Source: an uncultured Prevotellaceae bacterium
GTDB lineage: Bacteria; Bacteroidota; Bacteroidia; Bacteroidales; Bacteroidaceae
Reading direction: 5' to 3'
NCBI GenBank assembly: GCA_947305005.1
Contig: CAMZCM010000004.1
Coordinates: 62,001 to 126,000 of the forward strand
Length of the DNA: 64,000 nucleotides
In this document: positions 8,430 to 18,354 of the stretch, piece by piece
How the letters are laid out: each line of letters opens with the position of its first letter
Numbering within the stretch: the first letter of the stretch is position 1
Translations under genes and position numbers: made by a program
Notes under the pieces: generated by a model
Database searches by the model: none
What the model was told of the DNA's origin: nothing
Seen by the model: only the letters and a program-made list of their open reading frames with translations

Positions 8430-11054
8430 TCAGTTGACAACAGCTTTTAGCTGAGAGGTGGCACGAATGATCATGTCTTGAGTGCCGCTGCCATCGGTGA
8501 CATACTTCACCACCATTTCTGCATAATTGACAGCGTCTCTGAGCCCAGAAGTGCTTTTCTGCATCCTTGCCTTGGCCAACAACGTCTGCAGCTCCTCCAA
8601 ATCTTCTGGTTCAGCGAGATTTCCGGGTCGCATAAGTGTAAGCGTGACTCGAAGATCCTTGCTCTTTTGTTGGGCTTGTTCCACCATGCGAGCATAGCCA
8701 TGTGGAGCCCACGGAGCATACTCCGGGACTTTCACGGGCATCGCCATCCACGCTTCCTGCTCCTGTTGGCGTGTCTTGGCCAACTGAAGGGCTTCGTGTA
8801 AGGAGATTTCCTCTGAGGATTCGTCCTCTGCTGTAGCAAAGGGGAAATAATGAGTGACATGGCGGTCGGCAGCATAGTCGGGCAATTCGTTTCCCGTGCT
8901 GTCTGTGCATAGTACAAGAGGCCCTTTCATCCATGCGCCATACCAAGCGCCATCCACGATGTCAGGACCGAAGTCGATATGGCGGGTAAAGGGCATCGTT
9001 ATTTCCACCACATCTTCCTTTTTCCAACGGCGAACAGGCAAGGTCACGTAGCTGCAAGGCTGGTAGCGGGCTGCGATGCTCGTGCCGTTAACCTTAATGT
9101 CAAAACCTTCGGTAGCCCAATAAGGCACGCGCAACTTCAGTGCGAAAGGTTTCCTGGATTCCGGGAAACGGATAACAGAACGTTCGGCAGGCCATTCACA
9201 CTCCTGTACGATGGTCACTTTGTGCGTATCCCATTGTGCTACCGTAGGTAGGTAAAGGCCAACCCACAAAGTATCGCCACCCACGAAATAAGCAGCTTCC
9301 TGATATTTGACATGGTTCTCAGCACCCGTTCCGCCACAGCAGGTAGATTGCGGTGTTTCATTGCCCCAAGGCTTGGAGGCATCCTTTCCAACAGCATATT
9401 GATAGAGCACAGCATAATGTTCCGGATGCATGGATCCAACAATCTGATTATAGAGCACTCGCTCATAATAGTCCATATAACGGGCATCGTTGGGACGATA
9501 GCTATTGAGCTCCTTGGTCAGTTTAGCGAGGTTATAGGCACAGCAGGTCTCGTTCATCGTGGGCTCTGAGAACGAGCACATCGCCAACATTTGAGTATAA
9601 GGTTGGCGGAACATCTCGCCATTACCCACGCCTCCCATGGCATAGCGGTAACGTCCCTGCACCATCGTCCAGAAGTTCTCGGCAAGATAGTAATTATCCT
9701 TGTTGCCTCCAGCATGGAAGGTACGGAGAGCACCTGTCACCATCGGGATATGCTGGTTGGCGTGGCGAGTGCGGATAGCATCGATATTACGTTTCAACGG
9801 ATTGAAAAAAGCGGGGCTATCGAAATAAGAAGCAGCTTCCAACAAATGGGCTTTTTCTTCCTTATCCTTCACCATTTCAGACAAACGCGCCAAAGATTCA
9901 GCCATTCCACCCACCTCACCGGCGATATACATGTTCCACATTTCGTAGCGGTTGCCTGGACGGGCTCGACGCTGTTCCTGAGAGCCTGTTGCATCTACGA
10001 AAGTACGATAATGCAGACGGTTCCACACCCAAAGGCCCATGTCCTTGGCGATGAGTAGCGCCTTGCGGGAGATCGTCTTGTCATCGATGTAATTGGTAAT
10101 ATCTATGAGACCTGCCAATTGCTTATGTACTGTATAATAGGGTGCCCATACCCACTTCTCATTATTATAGGCACGGTACATCTCAATGAGCACGCAGTGC
10201 TGGGCGGGGATGGCGTTGAGATAGCCATAGCCGTAGTGGGCATAGTCCTGTTTGTAGCGGTCAAAGTCGCTCCATGTACCTTGCAGTTGGCGCAGTTCCT
10301 CTTCGGGAGCCAGATCGCGAGCTTCGCGATAGCGACCAAGCGCTTTGTCAAAGACAATAGTTCGTTCCTGACAGCGACGCAGTTCATCCACCATCATACG
10401 AATATTCGCTTTCAGCTGTTCACGTTTGGAGGCTTCGGTACAACTGGCATAGGCGAGCGCCATCGCACTCATGTAATGGCCGCTACCATGGCCTTTCAGT
10501 TTCGTGGTTGGTGAGTCCCAGCCATCTGACAGAGGGTAGCCTTTAGTGGACAGACCATAGGTGTCACGGTAGTTGTAGAGTTGCTGTTTCACATCGAGTG
10601 ACAAGAGATGGTCTATATCTCTGTCGCGATTACGGGTAAGGCGGTTATCGCCCGTGAGTTGTACTTTATTCAAGGGGAGCGGGGTCGCTATAGGCTGGAC
10701 CGCAGGAGTAGAATCATCACCCACTACTACTTGCACATGAGCCTGAACAGGAAAGCCTTGGGCTGTGGTGTTATCACCCGTGATAAAACCTTGTACCACG
10801 TAGTTCTCTCCGACAGACTTAGCCGCTTCTGCCTCTTCCGTCGCGATGTCTGAATTACTCCATCGTACCTGACGGTACTCTTTGAAGCCATCGGCATAAG
10901 TGACCCATAGTTGATACGGCAGACGCGGAGCGGTTCCCACTGGAGTATATGTCTGAACAGCCTCCACCGTAAGAATCTTACGAGCCGGCAAATGGTCCTG
11001 CGCTGTAATCGCTATAGTAAGGGCCAATAACATTCCTGTCATCCATTGTTTCAT
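8430..11054 (-). CDS. GH127-family beta-L-arabinofuranosidase, secreted
   Basis: An 874-residue exported protein with a signal peptide (residues 1-18, cleavage after ITA). Residues about 25-115 form an Ig-like domain. The (alpha/alpha)6 catalytic domain (DUF1680/GH127) follows, then beta-sandwich domains and a DUF4986-like tail. The family zinc-thiolate site is visible: Glu502 and Cys504 in NETCC, and the Cys572-Cys573 pair in TCCGGTG; the nucleophile is expected to be one of the latter. GH127 enzymes remove beta-L-arabinofuranose from plant cell-wall glycoproteins or arabinans. It has its own -7 box at 11083-11090 and is divergent from GH36. Confidence 0.88.
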   Translation of the reverse strand: MKQWMTGMLLALTIAITAQDHLPARKILTVEAVQTYTPVGTAPRLPYQLWVTYADGFKEYRQVRWSNSDIATEEAEAAKSVGENYVVQGFITGDNTTAQGFPVQAHVQVVVGDDSTPAVQPIATPLPLNKVQLTGDNRLTRNRDRDIDHLLSLDVKQQLYNYRDTYGLSTKGYPLSDGWDSPTTKLKGHGSGHYMSAMALAYASCTEASKREQLKANIRMMVDELRRCQERTIVFDKALGRYREARDLAPEEELRQLQGTWSDFDRYKQDYAHYGYGYLNAIPAQHCVLIEMYRAYNNEKWVWAPYYTVHKQLAGLIDITNYIDDKTISRKALLIAKDMGLWVWNRLHYRTFVDATGSQEQRRARPGNRYEMWNMYIAGEVGGMAESLARLSEMVKDKEEKAHLLEAASYFDSPAFFNPLKRNIDAIRTRHANQHIPMVTGALRTFHAGGNKDNYYLAENFWTMVQGRYRYAMGGVGNGEMFRQPYTQMLAMCSFSEPTMNETCCAYNLAKLTKELNSYRPNDARYMDYYERVLYNQIVGSMHPEHYAVLYQYAVGKDASKPWGNETPQSTCCGGTGAENHVKYQEAAYFVGGDTLWVGLYLPTVAQWDTHKVTIVQECEWPAERSVIRFPESRKPFALKLRVPYWATEGFDIKVNGTSIAARYQPCSYVTLPVRRWKKEDVVEITMPFTRHIDFGPDIVDGAWYGAWMKGPLVLCTDSTGNELPDYAADRHVTHYFPFATAEDESSEEISLHEALQLAKTRQQEQEAWMAMPVKVPEYAPWAPHGYARMVEQAQQKSKDLRVTLTLMRPGNLAEPEDLEELQTLLAKARMQKSTSGLRDAVNYAEMVVKYVTDGSGTQDMIIRATSQLKAVVN

Positions 11055-11082
11055 CAGAACAAATATGTTTGTTAAACAGGGG

Positions 11083-11090
11083 CAAAGGTA
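11083..11090 (-). promoter_or_regulatory. -7 box of GH127 gene
   Basis: TACCTTTG on the minus strand, 28 bp before the start codon. Confidence 0.6.
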
Positions 11091-11217
11091 AAGAAAAAGC
11101 GGAAAAGGAAAGAATGGAAGTATTAGAAAAAGATAAAAAAGAGTAATGAAATTTGAAAAAATGAAATCGGGAGCAAGAAAATAGGATAACCATAAAATGT
11201 AAACCGTATTTTATTCT

Positions 11218-11225
11218 TACCTTTG
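11218..11225 (+). promoter_or_regulatory. -7 box of GH36 gene
   Basis: TACCTTTG, 30 bp before the ATG at 11256. The stretch between this and the divergent box (11091-11217) is A-rich and shows no obvious operator. Confidence 0.65.
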
Positions 11226-11255
11226 TCAGCACACATTTACTATTTCTATAATTTT

Positions 11256-13412
11256 ATGAAACATTTTCTGTTACCACTTCTCGCCTTAGCATTGGCTGTA
11301 TCAACCTCTGCCAAGGATGTCTTCATCAACACGCCGAAGACCACGCTCCTACTCACAGCTAACGAGGGCGGAACGCCCCGCATTCATTACTATGGCTCTC
11401 TCCTTCGTCCTAACCAAGCTCGTGAGGTGATTGACGCCATGAGTCTCAACTACGACGCCTACCCCGCATTCGGTCGTAATAGTTATGATGAAACGGCGCT
11501 TAGTGTGACACACGCCGACGGCAACATGACAACCGAACTGGCTATCACGGGCACTCGTAATGAAGGTGACCTCACCATTATCTCAATGAAGGACAAGAAA
11601 TACGACTTTTTCGTTGATCTCTACTATAAATCCAACGACAAAAGTGACGTCATTGAGACATGGACTGTCATTCGCAACGGTGAAAAGAAGCCCATCAAGA
11701 TGGAGCAGTACGCCAGCGGCGTGATGACCATCCGTCAGGAAGGCGCATGGCTCACCCATTTCCATGGCACTTGGGGCGCTGAAGGACAAATGACCGAAGA
11801 GCCTCTGACACAAGGATTGAAAACCATCGTCAGCCATGATGGCGTTCGTGCGGGCATGAATGATCGCGCTGAGGTGATGATTTCTCTTGATGGCAAGCCT
11901 CAGGAAAACAGCGGCCGTGTCATTGGAGCAGCACTCTGTTGGACAGGAAACTACAAACTACGCGTAGATACTCGCGGCAAATACCGTCACACCCTCGTAG
12001 CAGGTATTGACGATCTCCATACAACCTACAGCCTGAAGCCCGGCGAGAGCTTCAAGACTCCCGAACTGGCAATGGCCTACAGCAATGAGGGTAAGGGCGG
12101 TGTTAGCCGTGCTTTCCATCGCTGGGGACGTAACGGTAAACTCCATAATGGACAAGCTCCGCGCGATATTCTGCTGAATTCATGGGAAGGCGTATATATG
12201 AACGTGAACCAGGAGGTTTGCGAACAGATGATGGATGGCATCAAGGAACTGGGCGGTGAACTCTTCGTGGTCGATGACGGCTGGTTCGGTCGCAAATACC
12301 GTCGCACGGATGACACCCAAGGTCTCGGTGACTGGGTTACTGATACTGAAAAGCTACCCAATGGCGTGCCCGCTCTGTTGAAGGCCGCAGAAGATCGCGG
12401 CTTAAAGTTCGGTATCTGGATTGAACCCGAAATGACTAACAGCAAGAGTGAGCTATACGAAGCACACCCCGACTGGGTGGTGGCTCACCCAACACGTGAG
12501 CTCTCCAAGGGTCGCGGCGGTACGCAGCTTGTGTTAGATATGTCCAACCCGAAGGTGCAGGACTATGTCTTCAGCATCGTGGATAACCTCGTGAAAGAAA
12601 ATCCGCGTCTTCACTACATCAAGTGGGACTGTAATATGTCAATGAATAACTACGGAAGTAGCTACCTCACAGGCGACAAGCAGAGTCACCTTATCGTGGA
12701 TTTCCACATGGGATTACGCAAAACATTAGAGCGCATCCGTGTGAAATACCCCAACCTCGTGATTCAACTTTGCGCTAGCGGTGGCGGTCGTGTCAACTGG
12801 GGCTTTATGCCTTACTTTGATGAGTTCTGGGTGAGCGACAATACAGATGCGCAACAGCGTCTCTTCATCCAATGGGGTACCAGCCACTTCTTCCCCACGA
12901 TGGCAATGGCGCAGCACGTCAGTGCTTCTCCGAACCACCAGACAGGCCGTGTAATCCCTTTGAAGTTCCGCTTTGACGTGGCTATGACAGGCAGACTCGG
13001 TATGGAAATGAAGCCCAGCGACCTCAATGAGAAAGAGCGCGAATATGCGAAGACAGCTGTGGCTTTTTACAAGGAAATACGTCCCATCATCCAACTCGGC
13101 GACCAGTACCGTCTGCTTTCACCCTATGAGGGCAATGGTTTCTGTAGCGAAATGTTTGTCACAGAGGATAAGAACGAAGCCGTTTTCTTCTGCTACAAAT
13201 TCGAGAACTACGTGGACTTACACACTCCACGCTGGCATATGGCCGGCCTTGACCCAGAAGGCGTTTATCAACTCAATGAGTTTGGTAGAACGGAACGTGA
13301 GCACTACTTCGAAGGCAAGACATTCACGGGCAAGTTCTTGATGGAAACGGGTCTGGATGCGAACCTTGGACGCCAGTTTTCCAGCCGCGTTATCCGCCTA
13401 AAAAAGATTTAA
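11256..13412 (+). CDS. Alpha-galactosidase, GH36, secreted
   Basis: A 718-residue protein with a Sec signal (LLPLLALALAVSTSA). It has the N-terminal beta-supersandwich, the (beta/alpha)8 barrel and a C-terminal beta domain of GH36 clan D. The nucleophile is Asp458 in IKWDCN and the acid/base is Asp528 in WVSDNTD, both in the expected context; DDGWFG earlier in the barrel is also typical. It should hydrolyse terminal alpha-1,6-galactose, for example from galactomannan or raffinose oligosaccharides. The start at 11256 is preferred over an in-frame Met at 11223, which lies inside the promoter. A strong hairpin follows the stop. Confidence 0.93.
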   Translation: MKHFLLPLLALALAVSTSAKDVFINTPKTTLLLTANEGGTPRIHYYGSLLRPNQAREVIDAMSLNYDAYPAFGRNSYDETALSVTHADGNMTTELAITGTRNEGDLTIISMKDKKYDFFVDLYYKSNDKSDVIETWTVIRNGEKKPIKMEQYASGVMTIRQEGAWLTHFHGTWGAEGQMTEEPLTQGLKTIVSHDGVRAGMNDRAEVMISLDGKPQENSGRVIGAALCWTGNYKLRVDTRGKYRHTLVAGIDDLHTTYSLKPGESFKTPELAMAYSNEGKGGVSRAFHRWGRNGKLHNGQAPRDILLNSWEGVYMNVNQEVCEQMMDGIKELGGELFVVDDGWFGRKYRRTDDTQGLGDWVTDTEKLPNGVPALLKAAEDRGLKFGIWIEPEMTNSKSELYEAHPDWVVAHPTRELSKGRGGTQLVLDMSNPKVQDYVFSIVDNLVKENPRLHYIKWDCNMSMNNYGSSYLTGDKQSHLIVDFHMGLRKTLERIRVKYPNLVIQLCASGGGRVNWGFMPYFDEFWVSDNTDAQQRLFIQWGTSHFFPTMAMAQHVSASPNHQTGRVIPLKFRFDVAMTGRLGMEMKPSDLNEKEREYAKTAVAFYKEIRPIIQLGDQYRLLSPYEGNGFCSEMFVTEDKNEAVFFCYKFENYVDLHTPRWHMAGLDPEGVYQLNEFGRTEREHYFEGKTFTGKFLMETGLDANLGRQFSSRVIRLKKI

Positions 13413-13431
13413 TACGATATTTCCAACACAC

Positions 13432-13462
13432 AAAAAGGGGCGATCAATGGTCGCCCCTTTTT
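13432..13462. terminator. Bidirectional terminator between GH36 and GH43
   Basis: AAAAAGGGGCGA and TCGCCCCTTTTT pair perfectly around a 7-nt loop; A- and T-runs on both sides let it serve both convergent genes. Confidence 0.9.
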
Positions 13463-13467
13463 GTATA

Positions 13468-14502
13468 TTACTCATCTGAATGTCGAGAATCTAAAATAGG
13501 AATTCCTTGATCGCTCCAATGAACTGGCTTATAGAAGATGCCACATTGTTCGTGATTGTCCTCTCTCCATTTCGCTTGATAAAGCAGATAACATGTCTGT
13601 TGATCGTTATCTTCTGAAGGTACTAAATAAATATTGGAAGCGCTATACACTGTCGAGTCACCAATACTGATAGGCTCTGGTGATTTTGTCCAAACCTCAG
13701 GTACAAGCAGATTGGCAGTTGAAGGAGCAGTGAGCAAACCTAAAAACTGAAATTGTGTCCATACCCCACTGGCAGAATAGAATACACAAACATGTCTCCC
13801 ATCAGGAGAAAGGAAGGCCTCAGGATTCTCATTCACATAAATCGGATAAGCTGAACGGCTACCGTCAGGATTAATCCACTGACGCTCCCACTCATATTCC
13901 GGCTCCGACAGCATCACACGTTCGGAATCAACTGTCCAAGGATCTTTGAGGTGAGCAATATAAATACATTGCGTCTCGTGCTCTACGCGACGTTTAGGCC
14001 AACCAGACCAAAACAAATAGAGTTCACCATGAACATTGAGAACAGTGGGATGCAAACCGAAGTTCCATTCTTTGTTCGTCTGCAGGGGACCTTTCAACGT
14101 CCATTCGCCTTCCATTGGGTTGTGCGAAGTATTTTCAATGACATATAACTGATGGTTGTCGGTATTGCCATCCGTATCTGCCTCGAAATAGATATACCAG
14201 TTCCCATTAATAGAATGCAATTCAGGCGACCATATATGATCTAACACGCCATCTTGGAACACCACCTTTTGTCTGGCAGTGGGCAATGAGTCAATGGCAT
14301 CAGCCTCATATACCGTAATACTATTATGCACGGAGGGTTGACAGAGATAATAATACTTGCCCTCGAAATACACCGCCTGAGGATATTCTCCTCTCTGAAA
14401 CAGTTTCGTCACTTGCGGGAGCTCCTTTGACAAGTTTCCCTGACAAGATAGAAACATCAAGATGAGAACAGTATAAAACAAAGAATGTTTGAGTAGCTTC
14501 AT
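13468..14502 (-). CDS. GH43-like lipoprotein glycosidase
   Basis: A 344-residue lipoprotein: hydrophobic N-terminus ending in the lipobox LSC, then a five-bladed propeller typical of GH43-type enzymes (EYPQAVYF, HIWSPELH, SHNPMEGEW, GLHPTVL, NENPEAF). GH43 members are mostly alpha-L-arabinofuranosidases or beta-xylosidases; the subfamily cannot be assigned by eye and the catalytic Asp of the first blade is not certain. It is the last gene of the operon GH76-GH2-GH43, 7 bp after GH2. Confidence 0.75.
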   Translation of the reverse strand: MKLLKHSLFYTVLILMFLSCQGNLSKELPQVTKLFQRGEYPQAVYFEGKYYYLCQPSVHNSITVYEADAIDSLPTARQKVVFQDGVLDHIWSPELHSINGNWYIYFEADTDGNTDNHQLYVIENTSHNPMEGEWTLKGPLQTNKEWNFGLHPTVLNVHGELYLFWSGWPKRRVEHETQCIYIAHLKDPWTVDSERVMLSEPEYEWERQWINPDGSRSAYPIYVNENPEAFLSPDGRHVCVFYSASGVWTQFQFLGLLTAPSTANLLVPEVWTKSPEPISIGDSTVYSASNIYLVPSEDNDQQTCYLLYQAKWREDNHEQCGIFYKPVHWSDQGIPILDSRHSDE

Positions 14503-14509
14503 GAGTTAC

Positions 14510-16363
14510 TTATTTATCAAGGCTATGGGAGATGGCACTGTTGATGGCGCGAATACGAGCCTCATCCATTTTCATCACTTTACGATCGTAGGTCATCAGA
14601 CCATTCACTTCCGTCTCCACATCTGTAGTCTGTGTATAGACAGCAGCAGAGAAAGCGGCAGGAGTTCCGTCCTTCATCTGAATACCCTTGGCCATCTTCA
14701 GAACAGCTTCACCCTGTTCCACATAGGAGTCAGTGAGCTCGCTGGCATCTTTGTAGTTCACATAAGTGGTAGCGTCGCTCTCCACCCAACGATGTCCCAC
14801 TATGTGACGGCCAAGTCCACCATATTCACCGAGAACAACGGGACGGGTTGTGTCATTTAAATACAACACTGGCGGACGAGCATAATCGTGGAGGTCTAAG
14901 AAATCACCACATTGGTAATGGTTGCCTCCGCTGGCCGGATTAATGAGGCGAGTGGGATCTTGCTGACGCGTGAATTCAATCACTTCAGGAGTCTTGAACT
15001 GCCCCCAAGCCTCGTTGAACGGTGTCCACACGACGATGCTGGGATAAGAATAGAACTCACTAATGATTTCACTCCATTCGTGGAAGTAGTTAGCCTCAAC
15101 AGCGGCGGCGTGTCCACCATCTTTCTGATGATTCCAGTTACGAGAATCCCAGCCTTGGTCAGAGCGGCAGATACTAGGCATATCCTGCCAAACCATAAGC
15201 CCAATGACATCACAATAGTAATACCAACGTGCAGGTTCCACTTTCATGTGTTTACGAATCATATTGAAACCCCAGTCTTTGGTTTTCTGAATATCAAACT
15301 TCAACGCCTCGTCTGTGGGAGCCGTGTAAAGGCCATCAGGCCAGTAGCCCTGATCAAGTGGACCAAAGTGGAAGAGATTCTTGTTGTTCAACTGCAGACG
15401 CCAGATACCATCAGCCTGTTGCGCCACGCTGATCTTACGCATAGCAGCATAGCTGCCTGCTTCATCCACTTGTTTGCCGTTGCAGAACAGACGGACAGAC
15501 ATCTGATACAAGTTGGGCGTGTCGGGGGTCCACAGCTGCGGTTTCTTCACAGGCACAAACACGGTCTGACCTACAGGTGCACTACCTTGAGCCACAACCT
15601 TACCGCCATAGCTCATGGTCACCTCCACCTTATCCGTAGAAGGAACGGCGTCGACAGCCTTCACATCAATGGCAAAACGAGAGCCGTCCAAATCAGGCGT
15701 AGTACGGATATCAGTAATATGCTTCTTAGCCACAGGCTCCATCCATACAGTTTGCCAGATGCCTGAGACACTCGTGTACCAGATGCTGCCATTACCGCCA
15801 GGATAGAGGCGTTGCTTACCAACAGGTTGCAGACGATCCTCAGTCTTGTCCACGACGCGGACGGTCAGACGGTTATCGCCATCACGCAAGGCACTGGTAA
15901 TGTTGGCCGAAAAGGCTGTATAGCCACCCACGTGAGAAGCGACTCGACGACCATTCACATAAACAATCGCTTCATGATCGACGGCACCGAAATGCAGCAA
16001 GATATCACGTCCTTGCCAGGATTCCGGGATGCTAAAAGTGCGCTCATACCAAAGCACCTGGTCGCGTCGCATCTTACGCTGAACGCCTGAGAGACTTGAT
16101 TCTAAGGGATAAGGAACCAATATCTGACCATCGTATTCAGTAGGACAAAGATCTTCCTCGCTGGCAAGAGCGTAGTTCCATAAGCCATTGAGATTCTGCC
16201 ATTCACCACGTGTCATGATAGGACGTGGATATTCAGGAAGGGGAGCAGCAGGATTGACTTTCTCTACCCATGCGCTTTTCAGACGGTCGCCGGCCGGACG
16301 CCACGACTGTGCCTGAACGCCGATGGAAGCCGTCATAAAAATAAGAATTAGAATTCGTTTCAT
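14510..16363 (-). CDS. GH2-family glycosidase (beta-galactosidase-like), secreted
   Basis: A 617-residue protein with signal peptide (MKRILILIFMTASIGVQAQ). It has the sugar-binding jelly roll, the Ig-like domain and the TIM barrel of GH2. The acid/base is Glu451 in PFNEAWG and the nucleophile is Glu513 in LGEYGG. It is shorter than classic LacZ and resembles compact Bacteroidetes GH2 enzymes whose specificity varies (galactose, mannose, glucuronic acid, arabinopyranose). It lies 21 bp behind GH76 and 7 bp before GH43 on one transcript. Confidence 0.88.
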   Translation of the reverse strand: MKRILILIFMTASIGVQAQSWRPAGDRLKSAWVEKVNPAAPLPEYPRPIMTRGEWQNLNGLWNYALASEEDLCPTEYDGQILVPYPLESSLSGVQRKMRRDQVLWYERTFSIPESWQGRDILLHFGAVDHEAIVYVNGRRVASHVGGYTAFSANITSALRDGDNRLTVRVVDKTEDRLQPVGKQRLYPGGNGSIWYTSVSGIWQTVWMEPVAKKHITDIRTTPDLDGSRFAIDVKAVDAVPSTDKVEVTMSYGGKVVAQGSAPVGQTVFVPVKKPQLWTPDTPNLYQMSVRLFCNGKQVDEAGSYAAMRKISVAQQADGIWRLQLNNKNLFHFGPLDQGYWPDGLYTAPTDEALKFDIQKTKDWGFNMIRKHMKVEPARWYYYCDVIGLMVWQDMPSICRSDQGWDSRNWNHQKDGGHAAAVEANYFHEWSEIISEFYSYPSIVVWTPFNEAWGQFKTPEVIEFTRQQDPTRLINPASGGNHYQCGDFLDLHDYARPPVLYLNDTTRPVVLGEYGGLGRHIVGHRWVESDATTYVNYKDASELTDSYVEQGEAVLKMAKGIQMKDGTPAAFSAAVYTQTTDVETEVNGLMTYDRKVMKMDEARIRAINSAISHSLDK

Positions 16364-16384
16364 CTTTTTTTATTTTATAAGGTT

Positions 16385-18151
16385 TTAGATATTGTGAATA
16401 ATCTGGGAAAAAGAGCCTCTGCGAGCAATATAGGTGCCATGTTTGAGGATTTTGGGCAGACGGCGTCCCGTTAAATCGTAGTACTCTACCGGTCCGTCAT
16501 AGGTTAGAGACTGAGCAACGGGCTGACTGATGCCATCGTCAAGGGGCTTCTCATCATAAGGAAGTGGCGGGTCATCGGGGAAGATGACGTTAACGGCAGC
16601 GCTAGCAGCCGTAGAAATACTAAAGTCATTACTGGTATTCTCCGCTGTTCCTTTTTGCAGCCACCCTGTAGGAGTAACACCCTCTACACTGCGGTTACAA
16701 TAAGCATGAAAAGCATTTTCTTCCATCCATTTCTGATAGCTTTTCTGGTCGCAATCGCGGACAAAACGACGAACATAACGCATCAGAATTCCTTTAAAGC
16801 CGTAAAGGTCTGCATTATCACCTCCTTGACAAACATTGATGATATGATGACTATCACAGAGATTGTTTTTTGTCCAAGTCATGATTTTCTTGGCATCACT
16901 CAGATATTTGGTATCGCCATAATACTTATACAACATACAAGCTGCGCCTAGCATCGTACCTTGATTATAGGTCGAAGCCCATTCATTCTTACTCTTTACC
17001 TTTTCCGTTTCAGGATCCCACACAACACTGTCCCACACTTTTCCAGTGCTCATATTGTTGGCAAGCGCATAGCGCTGAGCAGCATATAGATCACGTGCTT
17101 TCTCAAAATACTCCTCACCACAGCCGGCGAAGCCTAAATAACAAGCAGCTACTTCCGTAGGTCCTGCAATACAGGAGTTGGTGCCGTAAGGATCGCCTGA
17201 ATTCTCAGCCCACCGCATCAAGCCTGTAAAAGGAATATAGGCGCGCTCGTAGATGATATCGAAGTTCTTTTTGGCAGCCTGGATATAACGACTATTGTTA
17301 GCTAACAAGCCTAATCGGGCTACAGCAATAATCTGCCACATGACATCATCGTTGAAGTCGTGGCCAAACCAATGGTAATTATCGGTATAGACCAGTTTAT
17401 TCCATTCGTTGCCAACATTGGTAGAGAAATTGTTATAGACGGCCTTGGCCAACTGAAGATAGTCCTCGCGTCCTGTGGTCTCATAAGCGTCAAGCACTAT
17501 TTCCAGTTGCTCACTCTCGCCCCAACTTCCCTTTACAAAAGTCTTGCGATTAGTAGTGCCGACCTTCTCAACAGCTTTTTGGATATAAGCATCCATCATC
17601 TCTTCTCGCATCGCGGCAGTGAAAGTCGCCTTGGATTCCACTTCCACAAACTTCCACATCTGAGTATCTGATTCCGTAGCCTCGCTCAATACAAGTGAGG
17701 CACCATCTTCGCAATTAGGAGCTGAGAGATAAAGCGCTTTCGATTTTTGTTTCAGCTTATATATATTGGCACTCTCATCAACTGCTTCTAACACCCATTG
17801 CCGACCAAGACCGCTCGTACCGACCTGACGAGCACAACCTCCTGAACTGACGCTACTGACGCCTAAATACAATCTGCTATAAGCATTTCGTAACGTGACA
17901 GATTCTGGAAAGGAACCTGCGACAATCCACTGTTGAGAGGCGACGTCTGTCTCAGCCCACACCACTACATCCGCATCACTATCCAAAGAGGAATTCTTCG
18001 TCATGAGGGACGATGATGGCGCAGAGACAGGTACAATACGATACACTTGAGATGTGGTTACTTCTGCCTGAATTGTTGAATGAGTAAGCACAAGGAACAA
18101 CATAAGAAAAGCCTTGTGCATTTTTGTGCGTAAGTTGTGACTGCATTTCAT
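16385..18151 (-). CDS. GH76-family alpha-1,6-mannanase-like enzyme with beta-trefoil domain
   Basis: A 588-residue exported protein. After the signal peptide (about residues 1-30) residues 35-165 look like a ricin-type beta-trefoil carbohydrate-binding domain (repeats ending QQWIVAG, RQWVLEA, QMWKFVE). The (alpha/alpha)6 GH76 domain carries the catalytic Asp pair Asp268-Asp269 in HDFNDDVMW. The tail YYDLTGRRLP...GTYIARRG resembles the short beta C-terminal domains of Prevotella secreted proteins. GH76 enzymes cut alpha-1,6-mannan of yeast cell walls or glycoproteins. The start at 18151 was chosen because the promoter box at 18175-18182 excludes the longer frame from 18220; Met at 18121 is another option. 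Confidence 0.85.
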   Translation of the reverse strand: MKCSHNLRTKMHKAFLMLFLVLTHSTIQAEVTTSQVYRIVPVSAPSSSLMTKNSSLDSDADVVVWAETDVASQQWIVAGSFPESVTLRNAYSRLYLGVSSVSSGGCARQVGTSGLGRQWVLEAVDESANIYKLKQKSKALYLSAPNCEDGASLVLSEATESDTQMWKFVEVESKATFTAAMREEMMDAYIQKAVEKVGTTNRKTFVKGSWGESEQLEIVLDAYETTGREDYLQLAKAVYNNFSTNVGNEWNKLVYTDNYHWFGHDFNDDVMWQIIAVARLGLLANNSRYIQAAKKNFDIIYERAYIPFTGLMRWAENSGDPYGTNSCIAGPTEVAACYLGFAGCGEEYFEKARDLYAAQRYALANNMSTGKVWDSVVWDPETEKVKSKNEWASTYNQGTMLGAACMLYKYYGDTKYLSDAKKIMTWTKNNLCDSHHIINVCQGGDNADLYGFKGILMRYVRRFVRDCDQKSYQKWMEENAFHAYCNRSVEGVTPTGWLQKGTAENTSNDFSISTAASAAVNVIFPDDPPLPYDEKPLDDGISQPVAQSLTYDGPVEYYDLTGRRLPKILKHGTYIARRGSFSQIIHNI

Positions 18152-18174
18152 TTTTTTGATGTTTGATTTTGCGG

Positions 18175-18182
18175 CAAAGGTA
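18175..18182 (-). promoter_or_regulatory. -7 box of GH76-GH2-GH43 operon
   Basis: TACCTTTG on the minus strand, 23 bp before the chosen start. No other promoter box was seen inside the three-gene operon. Confidence 0.65.
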
Positions 18183-18310
18183 CAACTTTTTATAGAATAA
18201 CAAAGCGATAATCTGTTCAACGAACAATAAATATTGATATAATGTAACAGTCATGTCTTAGGATTGAACAGAAAATGCAAAAAATCGGAGCAATTTAACC
18301 ATTACCACAA

Positions 18311-18340
18311 AAAGAAAGGCGGCCTTTCGGTCGCCCTTCC
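18311..18340 (-). terminator. Terminator of permease gene
   Basis: On the minus strand AAGGGCGACC pairs with GGCCGCCTTT (one mismatch, GAAA loop), followed by TCTTTTTG. It lies just after the permease stop. Confidence 0.8.
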
Positions 18341-18354
18341 TATATTCTTTTTCT

